A stretch of 64,000 nucleotides of DNA from Pseudomonas lini (GTDB lineage Bacteria; Pseudomonadota; Gammaproteobacteria; Pseudomonadales; Pseudomonadaceae). The notes under the pieces were generated by a model. It searched no databases, was not told where the DNA came from, and saw only the letters and a list, made by a program, of their open reading frames with translations. Both the position numbers and the translations under genes were made by a program. Positions 53,454-62,115 of the stretch are shown piece after piece. Each line of letters opens with the position of its first letter. Position 1 is the first letter of the stretch. The DNA lies in assembly GCF_964063345.1 (NCBI RefSeq), contig NZ_OZ061318.1, positions 62,001 through 126,000 of the forward strand, in the 5' to 3' direction.

Positions 53454-55598
53454 TTACATCTCGGCAATCGCCCATTTCATAATATTTCGCTCAAACGGGG
53501 ACAGCTGCATTCCATCCAGGTGGATCGCCAAGTGCCGTAACTTGTTCAGCAGGTCATTCAGGTTGTCAGATGGAAGAATTGAACTCTTAATACGCGTCGA
53601 GACCTGCGTGGGAATCCCATATTCGTCCAGCGCCGTCAGTAAGGGATCGTGAAAAAGGTTCTCCATCTGCTCAGAGAAGAAGCTGAAGTCTCCTGGCTCA
53701 ATATTGCGCTGGGTGAAGACATCCGCCTGGATCTTGCTTATGGCCATAAAATCACGAGGAAGGCGATAGCACAGAACGTTACGGATAAACTTGAGACGAA
53801 GGTTGATCGCTTCGCTCGCAGTGGTGCCCGCTCGGTTAGTGTCGATTGCGTTCTGCAGATACGCTGAGAAGTCTTTCTCCATTCGGATAGAGTTGATATG
53901 AAAGGCGAGCTGAGGGCCTGAAATGATTCCATAATCCATCAGTTTGGTCTGAAGGTGATCACAGACTAAGGTGCACACGTATTCGAGCTGGTTTTGTTCA
54001 GGGTTTCCTTTCCAAGTGAGCATTCGGCGACTCACTGCAAGATTCCTGATAATTGATTCGGCGATCTCTATCTGCCGGTCAACCGGGATATGCCGATTTT
54101 CGACGAGGGTCGCAGTAGACAGCAACGGTGTCGCATACGCCCGATCCAGCCGTTGACGGGAGATATCCGTGAGGTACTCCGGCTCTAGCTTCATCAAAAG
54201 CCCCATCGGAGAATCTTCGTTCTGCAGTCCGATCGGGTAATCAACAGTGAGATCTTTTTCTTCCGGCGGAGCCTCCAGCATGTAAACCTTGCCGATGAAG
54301 TAGCGGTTCATGCGACCCGCGCGGCCAGAAATGTTCTTGAACGTGAAGAAATCGAACGGCGTGTTACTAACCCGGCGGTCATAAATGATGACGTTTTCTG
54401 CTGAGGTATTGACCCCCTCAATCATCGTTGACGTGCAAATGATGTGCTTGATTGTCCCCTCGTTGAAGAGCTTCACAAAATACTGTTGCAACGCTCTAGG
54501 GACGCCACCATGGTGAATGGCGATACCAAGCGATATGGCCTTGGCGACGTTCCACTGGGGGTGGTATTCCTTCGCGATCCATTGAGCAATGTCTTGGGTC
54601 TGCGCGAGCGGCGAAAACCCACCCTTTTCGATAAGGAGCTGTGCAACCTTGTTAGCGCTTGCTGGCGACTGAGAGTAGATGAGCGTGGGGGTGGCAATTT
54701 TGCGGCAGAGTTCTAGGAGCTTGTCCTTGCGTGCATCTCCGTTGGTCGGCAAATTGAAATACTCAACATCGACGGCCACTGTGGAAAAATTGGAGGGGAT
54801 GAAATTGTACTCATAAGCGTCAAGACCGTGGATATTTTGGATATGCGGGCCGAGTAGATAGAACTGCGCCCCCTGTCTTGCCAGCTTGTGGAAAGCCAAG
54901 CTCAAATCAATTGCACGGCTGCCAGTTTCCGAGTCACTGCACAGGTCAAGTTTATAGAATTCATCTACGACGAAAAAGCCGACGTCCTGTAGATCGTCAC
55001 GCTGGAGGACTCTCTCCTGGGTCAGCAGGTAAACGTTTACTCGTGCGTCGTCGGCTTCCTGAGTCGGATGTGTAATGACATTGCACCTCTGTTTGAAGCG
55101 CTTGACCAGACGTCGGCGCGTTTCGTCGATGAGGGCGATGGTTGGGACGATGACCACGATCTTGCGAAATTTTTCCTGGGCCAGAACGGCGTCTATCACC
55201 AAGCTTTTACCGACGCTTGTTGAGGCACTCAGCACGACGTTGCGTCCTTGCATCAGCAGGCTGAACACATGAGCCTGCAGCCGATGAAAAACCATGCCCG
55301 CTTCAACTCCGTCCACCCGATGCACCTCATAGGCCAGACGGTCTGAAATCGATATTCCATCGAGGTACGGAGTGATGTAAGGGTATAGGCCCACCGCGCG
55401 GATCATACTCAGCAAAAGGGATTGCTCAACTTCACCAAACAAGGCGAATTTATCCAGCGCACGGATGACGAGGTCCCGTCCTTCCCACTCTGGGTTCCCC
55501 CGGTTCACGGCAACACTGATAGCTTGGAGAAGCTCGATCCTGGAGCTTGAATCTTCACCGAGCCGTTCGAGTCGTTCCTTAACTACTTCATATCTCAT
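53454..55598 (-). CDS. abpB: AbpB-like anti-phage DEAD-type helicase
   Basis: The 714-residue product is a superfamily 2 helicase: Walker A LSASTSVGKSLVIDAVL, motif II VVDEFYKLD (DEFY in place of DEAH), motif VI NISGRAGRMNRYFIG. Length and pairing with the next gene match E. coli AbpB (YfjK), and the protein is also related to HamB of Hachiman. With AbpA it blocks growth of some phages. It starts 6 bp after the abpA stop. Its 3' end is 168 bp from the traI stop, convergent. Confidence 0.85.
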   Translation of the reverse strand: MRYEVVKERLERLGEDSSSRIELLQAISVAVNRGNPEWEGRDLVIRALDKFALFGEVEQSLLLSMIRAVGLYPYITPYLDGISISDRLAYEVHRVDGVEAGMVFHRLQAHVFSLLMQGRNVVLSASTSVGKSLVIDAVLAQEKFRKIVVIVPTIALIDETRRRLVKRFKQRCNVITHPTQEADDARVNVYLLTQERVLQRDDLQDVGFFVVDEFYKLDLCSDSETGSRAIDLSLAFHKLARQGAQFYLLGPHIQNIHGLDAYEYNFIPSNFSTVAVDVEYFNLPTNGDARKDKLLELCRKIATPTLIYSQSPASANKVAQLLIEKGGFSPLAQTQDIAQWIAKEYHPQWNVAKAISLGIAIHHGGVPRALQQYFVKLFNEGTIKHIICTSTMIEGVNTSAENVIIYDRRVSNTPFDFFTFKNISGRAGRMNRYFIGKVYMLEAPPEEKDLTVDYPIGLQNEDSPMGLLMKLEPEYLTDISRQRLDRAYATPLLSTATLVENRHIPVDRQIEIAESIIRNLAVSRRMLTWKGNPEQNQLEYVCTLVCDHLQTKLMDYGIISGPQLAFHINSIRMEKDFSAYLQNAIDTNRAGTTASEAINLRLKFIRNVLCYRLPRDFMAISKIQADVFTQRNIEPGDFSFFSEQMENLFHDPLLTALDEYGIPTQVSTRIKSSILPSDNLNDLLNKLRHLAIHLDGMQLSPFERNIMKWAIAEM

Positions 55599-55604
55599 GT
55601 CAGC

Positions 55605-57218
55605 CTAAACCCTGCAACGTGAGTTAAACTCTTTGATCAAGTTCTGGATGCTTTCGATAGGAACAAGGAACACAGCAATTCGGATTTGATCCATTTTCTT
55701 CGGCAGATGGACTTTCAATGAACTGTAGTGATCGTTGATCTCGTGCTTCAGCCGATCAATATAGTCGGAGAGGTATCCAGAGGATAAGGCATCACTGTCA
55801 TAAGCCAATAACACAGGAAAGCACAGCACCTTCAGCATTTCTTCAGCAGGCGCGTTTCGTTCTAATGCTTTGTTCAACTCCTCCGAATTGGAGCGAAGGT
55901 GATTCGGTTCGCGCAGCGAGATAATGATCTCGCGCTCGTTGGTCAGTGCGGCTTTGTTAATTGTCGAATCCAGAGTACTGCAAACCTGCGCCACAGTCTG
56001 GGCCATGGTTCCCACAGTAATCATCCTCGCCAACCCCAACCAGAGTTGATCAACCTCGCCTGAGCGCTGAACAATATGGGCGTTCCCGAACTCGGATAGG
56101 CCTGTCTTTGAGGCAAAAAATACTTTGCACGCGATAGGCTCGCTATTTTCCTTATTTCTCAAAATCACATGCAGGATTAGTTCTGCAATTAACTTATCGC
56201 GCTCCATGCCATTCTGAGTGAACGTAGCAATCGCCTTCGACAGAATCGTCTGAGCATGGTGAACCTGAAAATTCACAATCTCGCTGGCTTGTAAACAGAA
56301 CTCGGGAAGCCACTGAACCAGGTGCTCAGCAAGTTCCTTATGCCTCCACTCGCCAAAGTCATACTGAACGTCGTACCCAGTCAGGCTTCGTAGCAATCCC
56401 TCGTCGGTTGCAGCATGGAATTCGACCAGAAACGGCGGAGGCTTGGATTTATAGGGCTTCGAGTAAGTGATGTTTTTGCTATCAGCCGCCGCCAAGAGTG
56501 CATCAAGGCGATCCATGGCATTCGCGCGCGTAATGACCTTTTGGATAGATTCTGAGATGACGTTTGCGGTTGCCGCATCATCTGCCCAGCTCAGAAATTC
56601 CGCGTAAATTGCCTGCTGTTGTTTGTGCGTAGGCCACGAGCCTTGAATGTCGATTATTTCTGCAAGCTTACGCAGATTCACTGACTCCAGCGCGTCCACA
56701 TCGCCACAGATCTGCCACACAAAATTATCCGCCCAATAGCAAAAGTCACGCCCCATGGGTGATCGTGTTTTCTTAAACTTCTTAGCAAGGGCTGTCCCAC
56801 GACTGGTCGCAAGGTCAGGCTGAGTTCGCTTTTCAAGCTCTAACTTGAAGCAACTCAAAGCTTTGGCGGTATCGCGCTTGGTGACCATTCGAAACAGAGC
56901 TTTTCCAGGGCGGCAGTCACATAGCAGTGACTTCTGCAGTAGAGAAGTTTCAGCCCGACCGCTGTCCAGAGCTGTTGCTTCACTCTGGTTCCACTTGCTG
57001 TCACCTTCGGTGGTTTTGACCTGAATATATTCGTTAACCGTCTCACCAGACTGGCGAGAGACCAGCACGATGTCGTCAGCAGTCTCACACTCGACGTGCT
57101 GGTAACTGCTATCGCGAAGCATCTTCAGTATGAAGGAAACGGCAACGTGATCCTGGTACTTGAAACCTTGCCTTGCCGCAGGCCCACCTTTGTTCGATGG
57201 GATATTGATAAGCACCAT
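55605..57218 (-). CDS. abpA: AbpA-like anti-phage nuclease (Cap4-type N-terminus, HamA-like C-terminus)
   Basis: The 537-residue product has an N-terminal DUF4297/Cap4-type endonuclease domain (GGPAARQGFKYQDHVAVSFI; VECETADDIVLV; EYIQVKTTEG, giving a PD-(D/E)xK-like Asp and Gln-x-Lys) and a C-terminal AbpA/HamA domain (VLCFPVLLAYDSDALSSGYL; IRIAVFLVPIESIQNLIKEF). Size matches E. coli AbpA (YfjL). CAGGGA precedes the ATG. Lower GC than the ICE core suggests separate acquisition. Confidence 0.85.
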   Translation of the reverse strand: MVLINIPSNKGGPAARQGFKYQDHVAVSFILKMLRDSSYQHVECETADDIVLVSRQSGETVNEYIQVKTTEGDSKWNQSEATALDSGRAETSLLQKSLLCDCRPGKALFRMVTKRDTAKALSCFKLELEKRTQPDLATSRGTALAKKFKKTRSPMGRDFCYWADNFVWQICGDVDALESVNLRKLAEIIDIQGSWPTHKQQQAIYAEFLSWADDAATANVISESIQKVITRANAMDRLDALLAAADSKNITYSKPYKSKPPPFLVEFHAATDEGLLRSLTGYDVQYDFGEWRHKELAEHLVQWLPEFCLQASEIVNFQVHHAQTILSKAIATFTQNGMERDKLIAELILHVILRNKENSEPIACKVFFASKTGLSEFGNAHIVQRSGEVDQLWLGLARMITVGTMAQTVAQVCSTLDSTINKAALTNEREIIISLREPNHLRSNSEELNKALERNAPAEEMLKVLCFPVLLAYDSDALSSGYLSDYIDRLKHEINDHYSSLKVHLPKKMDQIRIAVFLVPIESIQNLIKEFNSRCRV

Positions 57219-57418
57219 GACGTCCCTGTATCGCTTGAATCGAGCCGGTCACGTCGGCATCCTGAGTCACTTAGGGATAGCAGACGCGCGTGTTAGTACG
57301 GAAGCTACCACTAATGGCAATTGGCCGACTATCCCTATTCCTCAACCCCCTACCCTCGCAACGTAAGAGCCGCGGCACAGGAGCATTATGGAGAAAGCAT
57401 GAGGACCACACCGCTAGG
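57219..57418. other. Divergent promoter region at the defence island, first part
   Basis: About 200 bp upstream of abpA, part of the 516 bp to the next forward gene. No strong inverted repeat was found. It should carry the abpA promoter. Confidence 0.35.
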
Positions 57419-57667
57419 TTAGAACGACCTTAAACAGGCGCCTCGCGATATACCTCGAAAAGCCTCCAGATATAAGGGGTCCCGTATGCACCAGCTTATG
57501 GAGTAGCCCAGGAAAGCCGCCCATTCAGGCTTGTGCGCTTCAAGCAGCGACAGTATGGCTGCAAATACTCGTTTATCTGTAGATTTTGGAGCTTCGTATC
57601 GGACGGCTCGAGGCATCGCAGTTCGTACCCAATATTCTGCCTGACGCTTGAATTTCATACATTGCAA
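57419..57667 (-). CDS. Possible small hypothetical protein
   Basis: An 82-codon minus-strand frame (FKRQAEYWVRTAMPRAVRYE; WAAFLGYSISWCIRDPLYLE) between the abpA and ATPase genes. Composition is coding-like, but the ribosome site is weak and no family is known. It may be a gene relic. Confidence 0.3.
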   Translation of the reverse strand: MQCMKFKRQAEYWVRTAMPRAVRYEAPKSTDKRVFAAILSLLEAHKPEWAAFLGYSISWCIRDPLYLEAFRGISRGACLRSF

Positions 57668-57734
57668 ATGAAGACGCCATCAAGATGATATTACGCTAAG
57701 CTGGACGCAACGAGGCGGTACCAAAGGAGAGGAT

Positions 57735-60401
57735 ATGGCATCGGCCAGGCAGGATTTTGAGCGTTTTGTGGGATGGCTTTATCAGACTGAAAAAGACATC
57801 CCTGCGGATGTCCGTCGTCTAGCTGCCTTGGTTTTGTCGAAATTCGATGAATTGGCTGGGACCTCGCGTCAACGAAGCCAGCGATCCATATACCTAGTTG
57901 AGCTGATTCGACGAGAACTCGAGGGTACCGCAGATATTGCTCCGGTCGCAGTTGCTCAGGCTGATCTCGGGACATGGCCTTGGGCGAAACTTCGACATCT
58001 GACACTCGGTCCATTTCGAGGCTTTCGAGCAGCCGAGCCATTCGACCTCACCAAGCAAATCGTCCTTTTCTACGGCCCCAACGGTAGCGGCAAAACCAGT
58101 CTGTGCGAAGGACTGGAGTACGCGCTCTTGGGAGATGTCGAAGAGGCGGGAAGCAAGCGCATTGCAGCCCGCACTTATCTCGCCAATGTCCATGATGGGC
58201 GATTCAACGCACCAATACTGAAAGCGACCGATCAGCAAGGGCGAGAAATAAATGTCGTTGCCAACGCTGACACCTATCGTTTCTGCTTCGTAGAAAAGAA
58301 CCGGATCGACGCGTTTTCCAGAATCGCCGCACGCCCCAATGCCCAACGAGCGGAACTCATTGCCACTCTCTTCGGCATGGATCAGTTCAATGAGTTCGTG
58401 GGCCATTTCAATGAGAGCATCGATGGGCAGCTTATCCTTCTCGGCGAACAACAGACCACATTGACTGCTCGCCGAAATGCGTTGGCAGCAGATAGAACGA
58501 CCGTTGAAAATGAAGCAGCATCCCAGCAAGCACTGGCGGAAGAAGAGGCAGCCCTAGCGAAGGAGTACGACGCCGAGATCACATATGACGTGCTTAAAGA
58601 GCTTATCGGTACCGCCGAAACTCCGGGTCGCCTTCAGGAACTCGAAGCGATTTTGGAAGCGGTACCGCTTAATGTGCTCGGCGTAACGCGCCAGGGCCTT
58701 CTAGATGCTTTTGAGAAAACACACAAATGTGATGAGGAGCTCAAAGACATCGTTGAAGCTCTTCGCGCCAGAAGCGACCAAGTCTCTTTTAAGGCGCTTT
58801 ATGACTCGGTCCTGGCCCTACAAGAAGTCGTGGGAGACCGGTGCCCGGCCTGTGACACCCCACTGAAAGGTCAGACTCACGTAGCTGCAGATCCATATCT
58901 AAGGGCGGGTGAAGGGCTTAAACAGCTTGAAGAGCTTGGTGTTCTCCAGGAGCAGCAGCAGGTTACGCAGACCACGTTTGGGCAAGCGTCACGTGAGTTG
59001 CGCCAGATGTTCAGTCCCGTCGCCGCTTTCATCGATGCCCAGCCCGGAGAAAATAAGGCCATTTCCCAGTGGATTGGTCAGCTTCCAGAAGAACCGGTTG
59101 AACGTTGGTGGTCAAGCATCTACCCCCAAACGGTGGTGATTCAAGATGCACTACCGTCCCTTGATGAAATCCTGTCTGTGGTGGATCGCATGGCAGCACA
59201 AGACGTTGCGTCGTTGCAAGCTCAGCAGGATCGCCAGCCGCACATTACGGAGCGTCGACGGCTCAACGAATTCCAGCTCAAGGTTCAAGCCCAGGATCTT
59301 AAGAGACAGCAACTGCAAGAGAACGTTGAGGCTGCAAATAGCCGTATCAATGCATTCGACGAAACAAATGCTGAGCTAATCGCCCAAGCGAACCAAGAGA
59401 TTCTCGACATAGAGCGGGATACCCCCTTCAAGGGGACTTATGACCGATTTCTTGTAGAACTAAGGTCCTATAGGGATCAGCTCCCGGGGCAGTTGATAGC
59501 GGGACTCAACGACGCAGCCAAGGATCTTTACAACGCATTCAATCGCAATGATCGGGATGAGGACAAATTATTCGCACTGCACCTTCCAATTGGAGGTGAA
59601 GGGAAGATTGAGATCTGCTTCCAAGGTAATCCGGGAGCTCGGGTCGATGCACTTCACATACTTAGCGAAGGCCATATTCGCTGCCTCGGGTTGGCAATCC
59701 TCATGGCTAAGGCGAAAAGCATAGAATGCCCTGTCATCGTCTTCGACGACGCCATTAATGCAATCGACCACGATCATCGAGGCGGTATCCGAGAAACAAT
59801 CTTTGAAAGTGACCACTTTGCTCAAACTCAATTAATCGTCACCTGTCACAGCAACGAATTCATCAAGGACATCCAGCAACATCTCCCCGTCCAGAGACGC
59901 AATGGCTGCCAAGTCTATCTGTTACGCCATCATGACGGCAACTATCAACCCAGAGTGACCGGAAACGTACCTAGCGCAAACTACATCGCGAAGGCTAGGG
60001 CCGCAAGAGAGGCCCTGAATGATAGAGATGCCCTAGCAGCGTCACGCCAAGCCTTAGAAATGCTGTCTGAAAAGGTATGGCGTTGGCTCGGCAGTCACGA
60101 CCAGGGTGTCTTAAATATCATGCTCGCCGGGGTTGGTGCCGAGCCCGGGTTGAGAAACCTTTGTGAAGCACTGGTCAAGAAGTTACGGGATGCACAAACA
60201 TTCAACCATGCCAACAAAGGCCCCCTGTTGACGGCCTATGATCGCATTTTGGGAATCCCAGCCACTAACCTAGTGTGGACCTACCTTAACAAGGGAACGC
60301 ACGAAGAAGCTGACCGCGATGATTTTGATGCAGAGCTTGTGGAGTCAGTAGTTCACACCTTAGAAGAGCTTGATCACCTCGATCTACGGGCTGGACGCTA
60401 A
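57735..60401 (+). CDS. SMC/Rad50-like ATPase with zinc hook, predicted defence protein
   Basis: The 888-residue product has Walker A FYGPNGSGKTSLCEGLEYA (about residues 112-130), a coiled-coil middle interrupted at about 370 by a zinc-hook motif (RCPACDTPLKG), the ABC signature region LSEGHIRCLGLAILM, Walker B VIVFDDAINAIDHDH (about 666) and the switch His in LIVTCHSNEF. After the ATPase, residues about 740-888 form a helical C-terminal domain (LNKGTHEEADRDDFDAELVE). Only one Cys-x2-Cys per chain is expected because hooks dimerise. It resembles nuclease-associated ATPases of defence islands (RloC, Lamassu LmuB), but the family is not identified. AGGAGAGG precedes the ATG. Confidence 0.82.
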   Translation: MASARQDFERFVGWLYQTEKDIPADVRRLAALVLSKFDELAGTSRQRSQRSIYLVELIRRELEGTADIAPVAVAQADLGTWPWAKLRHLTLGPFRGFRAAEPFDLTKQIVLFYGPNGSGKTSLCEGLEYALLGDVEEAGSKRIAARTYLANVHDGRFNAPILKATDQQGREINVVANADTYRFCFVEKNRIDAFSRIAARPNAQRAELIATLFGMDQFNEFVGHFNESIDGQLILLGEQQTTLTARRNALAADRTTVENEAASQQALAEEEAALAKEYDAEITYDVLKELIGTAETPGRLQELEAILEAVPLNVLGVTRQGLLDAFEKTHKCDEELKDIVEALRARSDQVSFKALYDSVLALQEVVGDRCPACDTPLKGQTHVAADPYLRAGEGLKQLEELGVLQEQQQVTQTTFGQASRELRQMFSPVAAFIDAQPGENKAISQWIGQLPEEPVERWWSSIYPQTVVIQDALPSLDEILSVVDRMAAQDVASLQAQQDRQPHITERRRLNEFQLKVQAQDLKRQQLQENVEAANSRINAFDETNAELIAQANQEILDIERDTPFKGTYDRFLVELRSYRDQLPGQLIAGLNDAAKDLYNAFNRNDRDEDKLFALHLPIGGEGKIEICFQGNPGARVDALHILSEGHIRCLGLAILMAKAKSIECPVIVFDDAINAIDHDHRGGIRETIFESDHFAQTQLIVTCHSNEFIKDIQQHLPVQRRNGCQVYLLRHHDGNYQPRVTGNVPSANYIAKARAAREALNDRDALAASRQALEMLSEKVWRWLGSHDQGVLNIMLAGVGAEPGLRNLCEALVKKLRDAQTFNHANKGPLLTAYDRILGIPATNLVWTYLNKGTHEEADRDDFDAELVESVVHTLEELDHLDLRAGR

Positions 60402-60473
60402 CGATGCGATGCCTGTGCAATGCCCATCTTTGGTACCCGATTAGAAGTACTGATGCGAGTGTGAACATACCCT

Positions 60474-61289
60474 ATGCGATCCATGCCTTTTACTCGACCT
60501 ACACTCATTGCTGCAGTCGAATTGCTAGAGCAGAACACGCAGGCACGCTTTAATCAGGTTGTGCTCCGGCTTGGCCTCGAGGATGAAATCACCTCAAGCA
60601 CTAGCCTTAGCGTGGCCAAGAAATGCGATCTCCTCGGCCGCATCGTGGTGCAACGCGCCGAGACCGTAGTTCAGACGCTTGATGGCACCATGAGCTTGGG
60701 TGAGGCCGTAATTCGACAGGCCGCGCAGCTGGAGCAACAGGATCAAACTCAATCCTTGCATGCAGCTTTCGCGCGGAGCTTGGCGCGGGACGGCTATGTG
60801 CTCGTCTTTGATGACCATGGGCTAAACGCCTCCATTCGCGCCGCTCTGCCCGGCGAGGTCCTACTTCCTGAAACCGACGACGAGGTCCACCGCCTCCTGA
60901 AATTTTTCGGGTTCGTTATCCCTCTCGGTCATATTGACCAGGCGATTGAAGCCCACACACGCGGCGACTGGGCGGCCTGCAATAGCCAGCTTCGGACCTT
61001 CTTCGAAAGCCTGTTGGACGAGATAGCCCGTAATATCCGGCCGCTAGAGGCGGCTCATCGCCCAAGCTCTGAGAACCGGCGCGCACTCCTTGCGGAGATC
61101 GGTTTTCTTGCTGTGGACCGTAACGAATGGACGCAGGATGGAAAGAACTACATCAACGGTCTCTTCAAGATGCTCCACTCGGAAGGCTCCCATCCGGGCC
61201 TTTCCGACGAGGATCACAGCACCTTCCGATTACACGTAGTGCTCATTACGGCGAGGACTTTCTTGCGCCGCCTATCAAACGGCCGGTGA
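60474..61289 (+). CDS. Abi/HEPN-like protein, unknown
   Basis: The 271-residue product has an N-terminal helical part (RPTLIAAVELLEQNTQARFN), a middle region and a C-terminal helical bundle with FRTFFESLLDEIARNI-like sequence and GLFKMLHSEGSHPGLSDEDH, resembling abortive-infection and HEPN-type modules. It lacks an exact Arg-x4-His. It starts 72 bp after the ATPase gene; its TGA overlaps the next ATG. Confidence 0.7.
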   Translation: MRSMPFTRPTLIAAVELLEQNTQARFNQVVLRLGLEDEITSSTSLSVAKKCDLLGRIVVQRAETVVQTLDGTMSLGEAVIRQAAQLEQQDQTQSLHAAFARSLARDGYVLVFDDHGLNASIRAALPGEVLLPETDDEVHRLLKFFGFVIPLGHIDQAIEAHTRGDWAACNSQLRTFFESLLDEIARNIRPLEAAHRPSSENRRALLAEIGFLAVDRNEWTQDGKNYINGLFKMLHSEGSHPGLSDEDHSTFRLHVVLITARTFLRRLSNGR

Positions 61290-62092
61290 TGCCCATGGCT
61301 TTTTTCTCGCAAGATCAGTTAGATGCGATCGCCCGCGCGCTTGGCGATACCACAGAGGGTCTGAGCGGACCTGAGATCGAGCACCTGCTGACCTCGTGCA
61401 AGATTGCCGATCCCGGACCTATGACGAAGCGCGTACGTATCTACAACGCTTTTGCAGAATGCCAGAACACCAAACGAAACCGTACCAACATCCTCGAGTT
61501 CATTCGGCGCGCCATGAAGCCCGCTCGCTACATTCACGAGCCTAACCGCTACGAGCCAATGCGGGCTCGCCTGAACCAGGCGCTTGTGTTCGCCGGGCTT
61601 GTGGTCGATGAGGCCGGCGAGCTGAAGTCGGCGGATGTAGCCAATACCTTGCCAGAAGCTCTGCAGAGGGCTCGCGACTTGCGCGCGGACCTTGAAGGGC
61701 GAGGGGTTCACCCAGATGTCTTGAAATTCTGCCGCGCCGAACTTCTCGTTGACAACTACTTTCATGCGGCGCAAGAAGCTGTCAAAAGCGTTGCTGACAA
61801 GATGCGTACCCGCACCGGAATAGCCGATGACGGATCTGCTCTGGTGGATCGTGTTCTCTCTGGCAATCCCCCTCTCATGGCTATCAACGCGCTGTCAACG
61901 GCTAGCGAACGTAGCGAGCAGAGTGGGTTTGCCAATCTTGTCCGCGGTACATTCGGCATGTTTCGCAATCCGACCGCGCATGAGGCCCGAATACATTGGG
62001 CGATGACCAAGGAAGACGCACAAGACCTGATGTCGATCGTTTCTCTGATTCATCGACGCTTAGACATGGCGCAAGTGCTATCACGCACATGA
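61289..62092 (+). CDS. TIGR02391-family (Abi-like, HEPN) protein
   Basis: The 267-residue product starts MPMAFFSQDQLDAIARALGD at the ATG overlapping the previous stop. The C-terminal TIGR02391/Ymh-type domain (FCRAELLVDNYFHAAQEAVK; GMFRNPTAHEARIHWAM) contains Arg-x4-His (RNPTAH), the RNase motif of HEPN toxins. RNA cleavage upon infection is a reasonable inference, not shown. Confidence 0.78.
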   Translation: MPMAFFSQDQLDAIARALGDTTEGLSGPEIEHLLTSCKIADPGPMTKRVRIYNAFAECQNTKRNRTNILEFIRRAMKPARYIHEPNRYEPMRARLNQALVFAGLVVDEAGELKSADVANTLPEALQRARDLRADLEGRGVHPDVLKFCRAELLVDNYFHAAQEAVKSVADKMRTRTGIADDGSALVDRVLSGNPPLMAINALSTASERSEQSGFANLVRGTFGMFRNPTAHEARIHWAMTKEDAQDLMSIVSLIHRRLDMAQVLSRT

Positions 62093-62115
62093 CCATTAGA
62101 GGTATCGAGAGCTAA

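Noticed and set aside
53286..53540. 84-codon plus-strand frame starting directly after the traI stop
   Set aside because: I considered a truncated ICE integrase, but no integrase motif is visible, there is no ribosome site, and its end overlaps the abpB tail.
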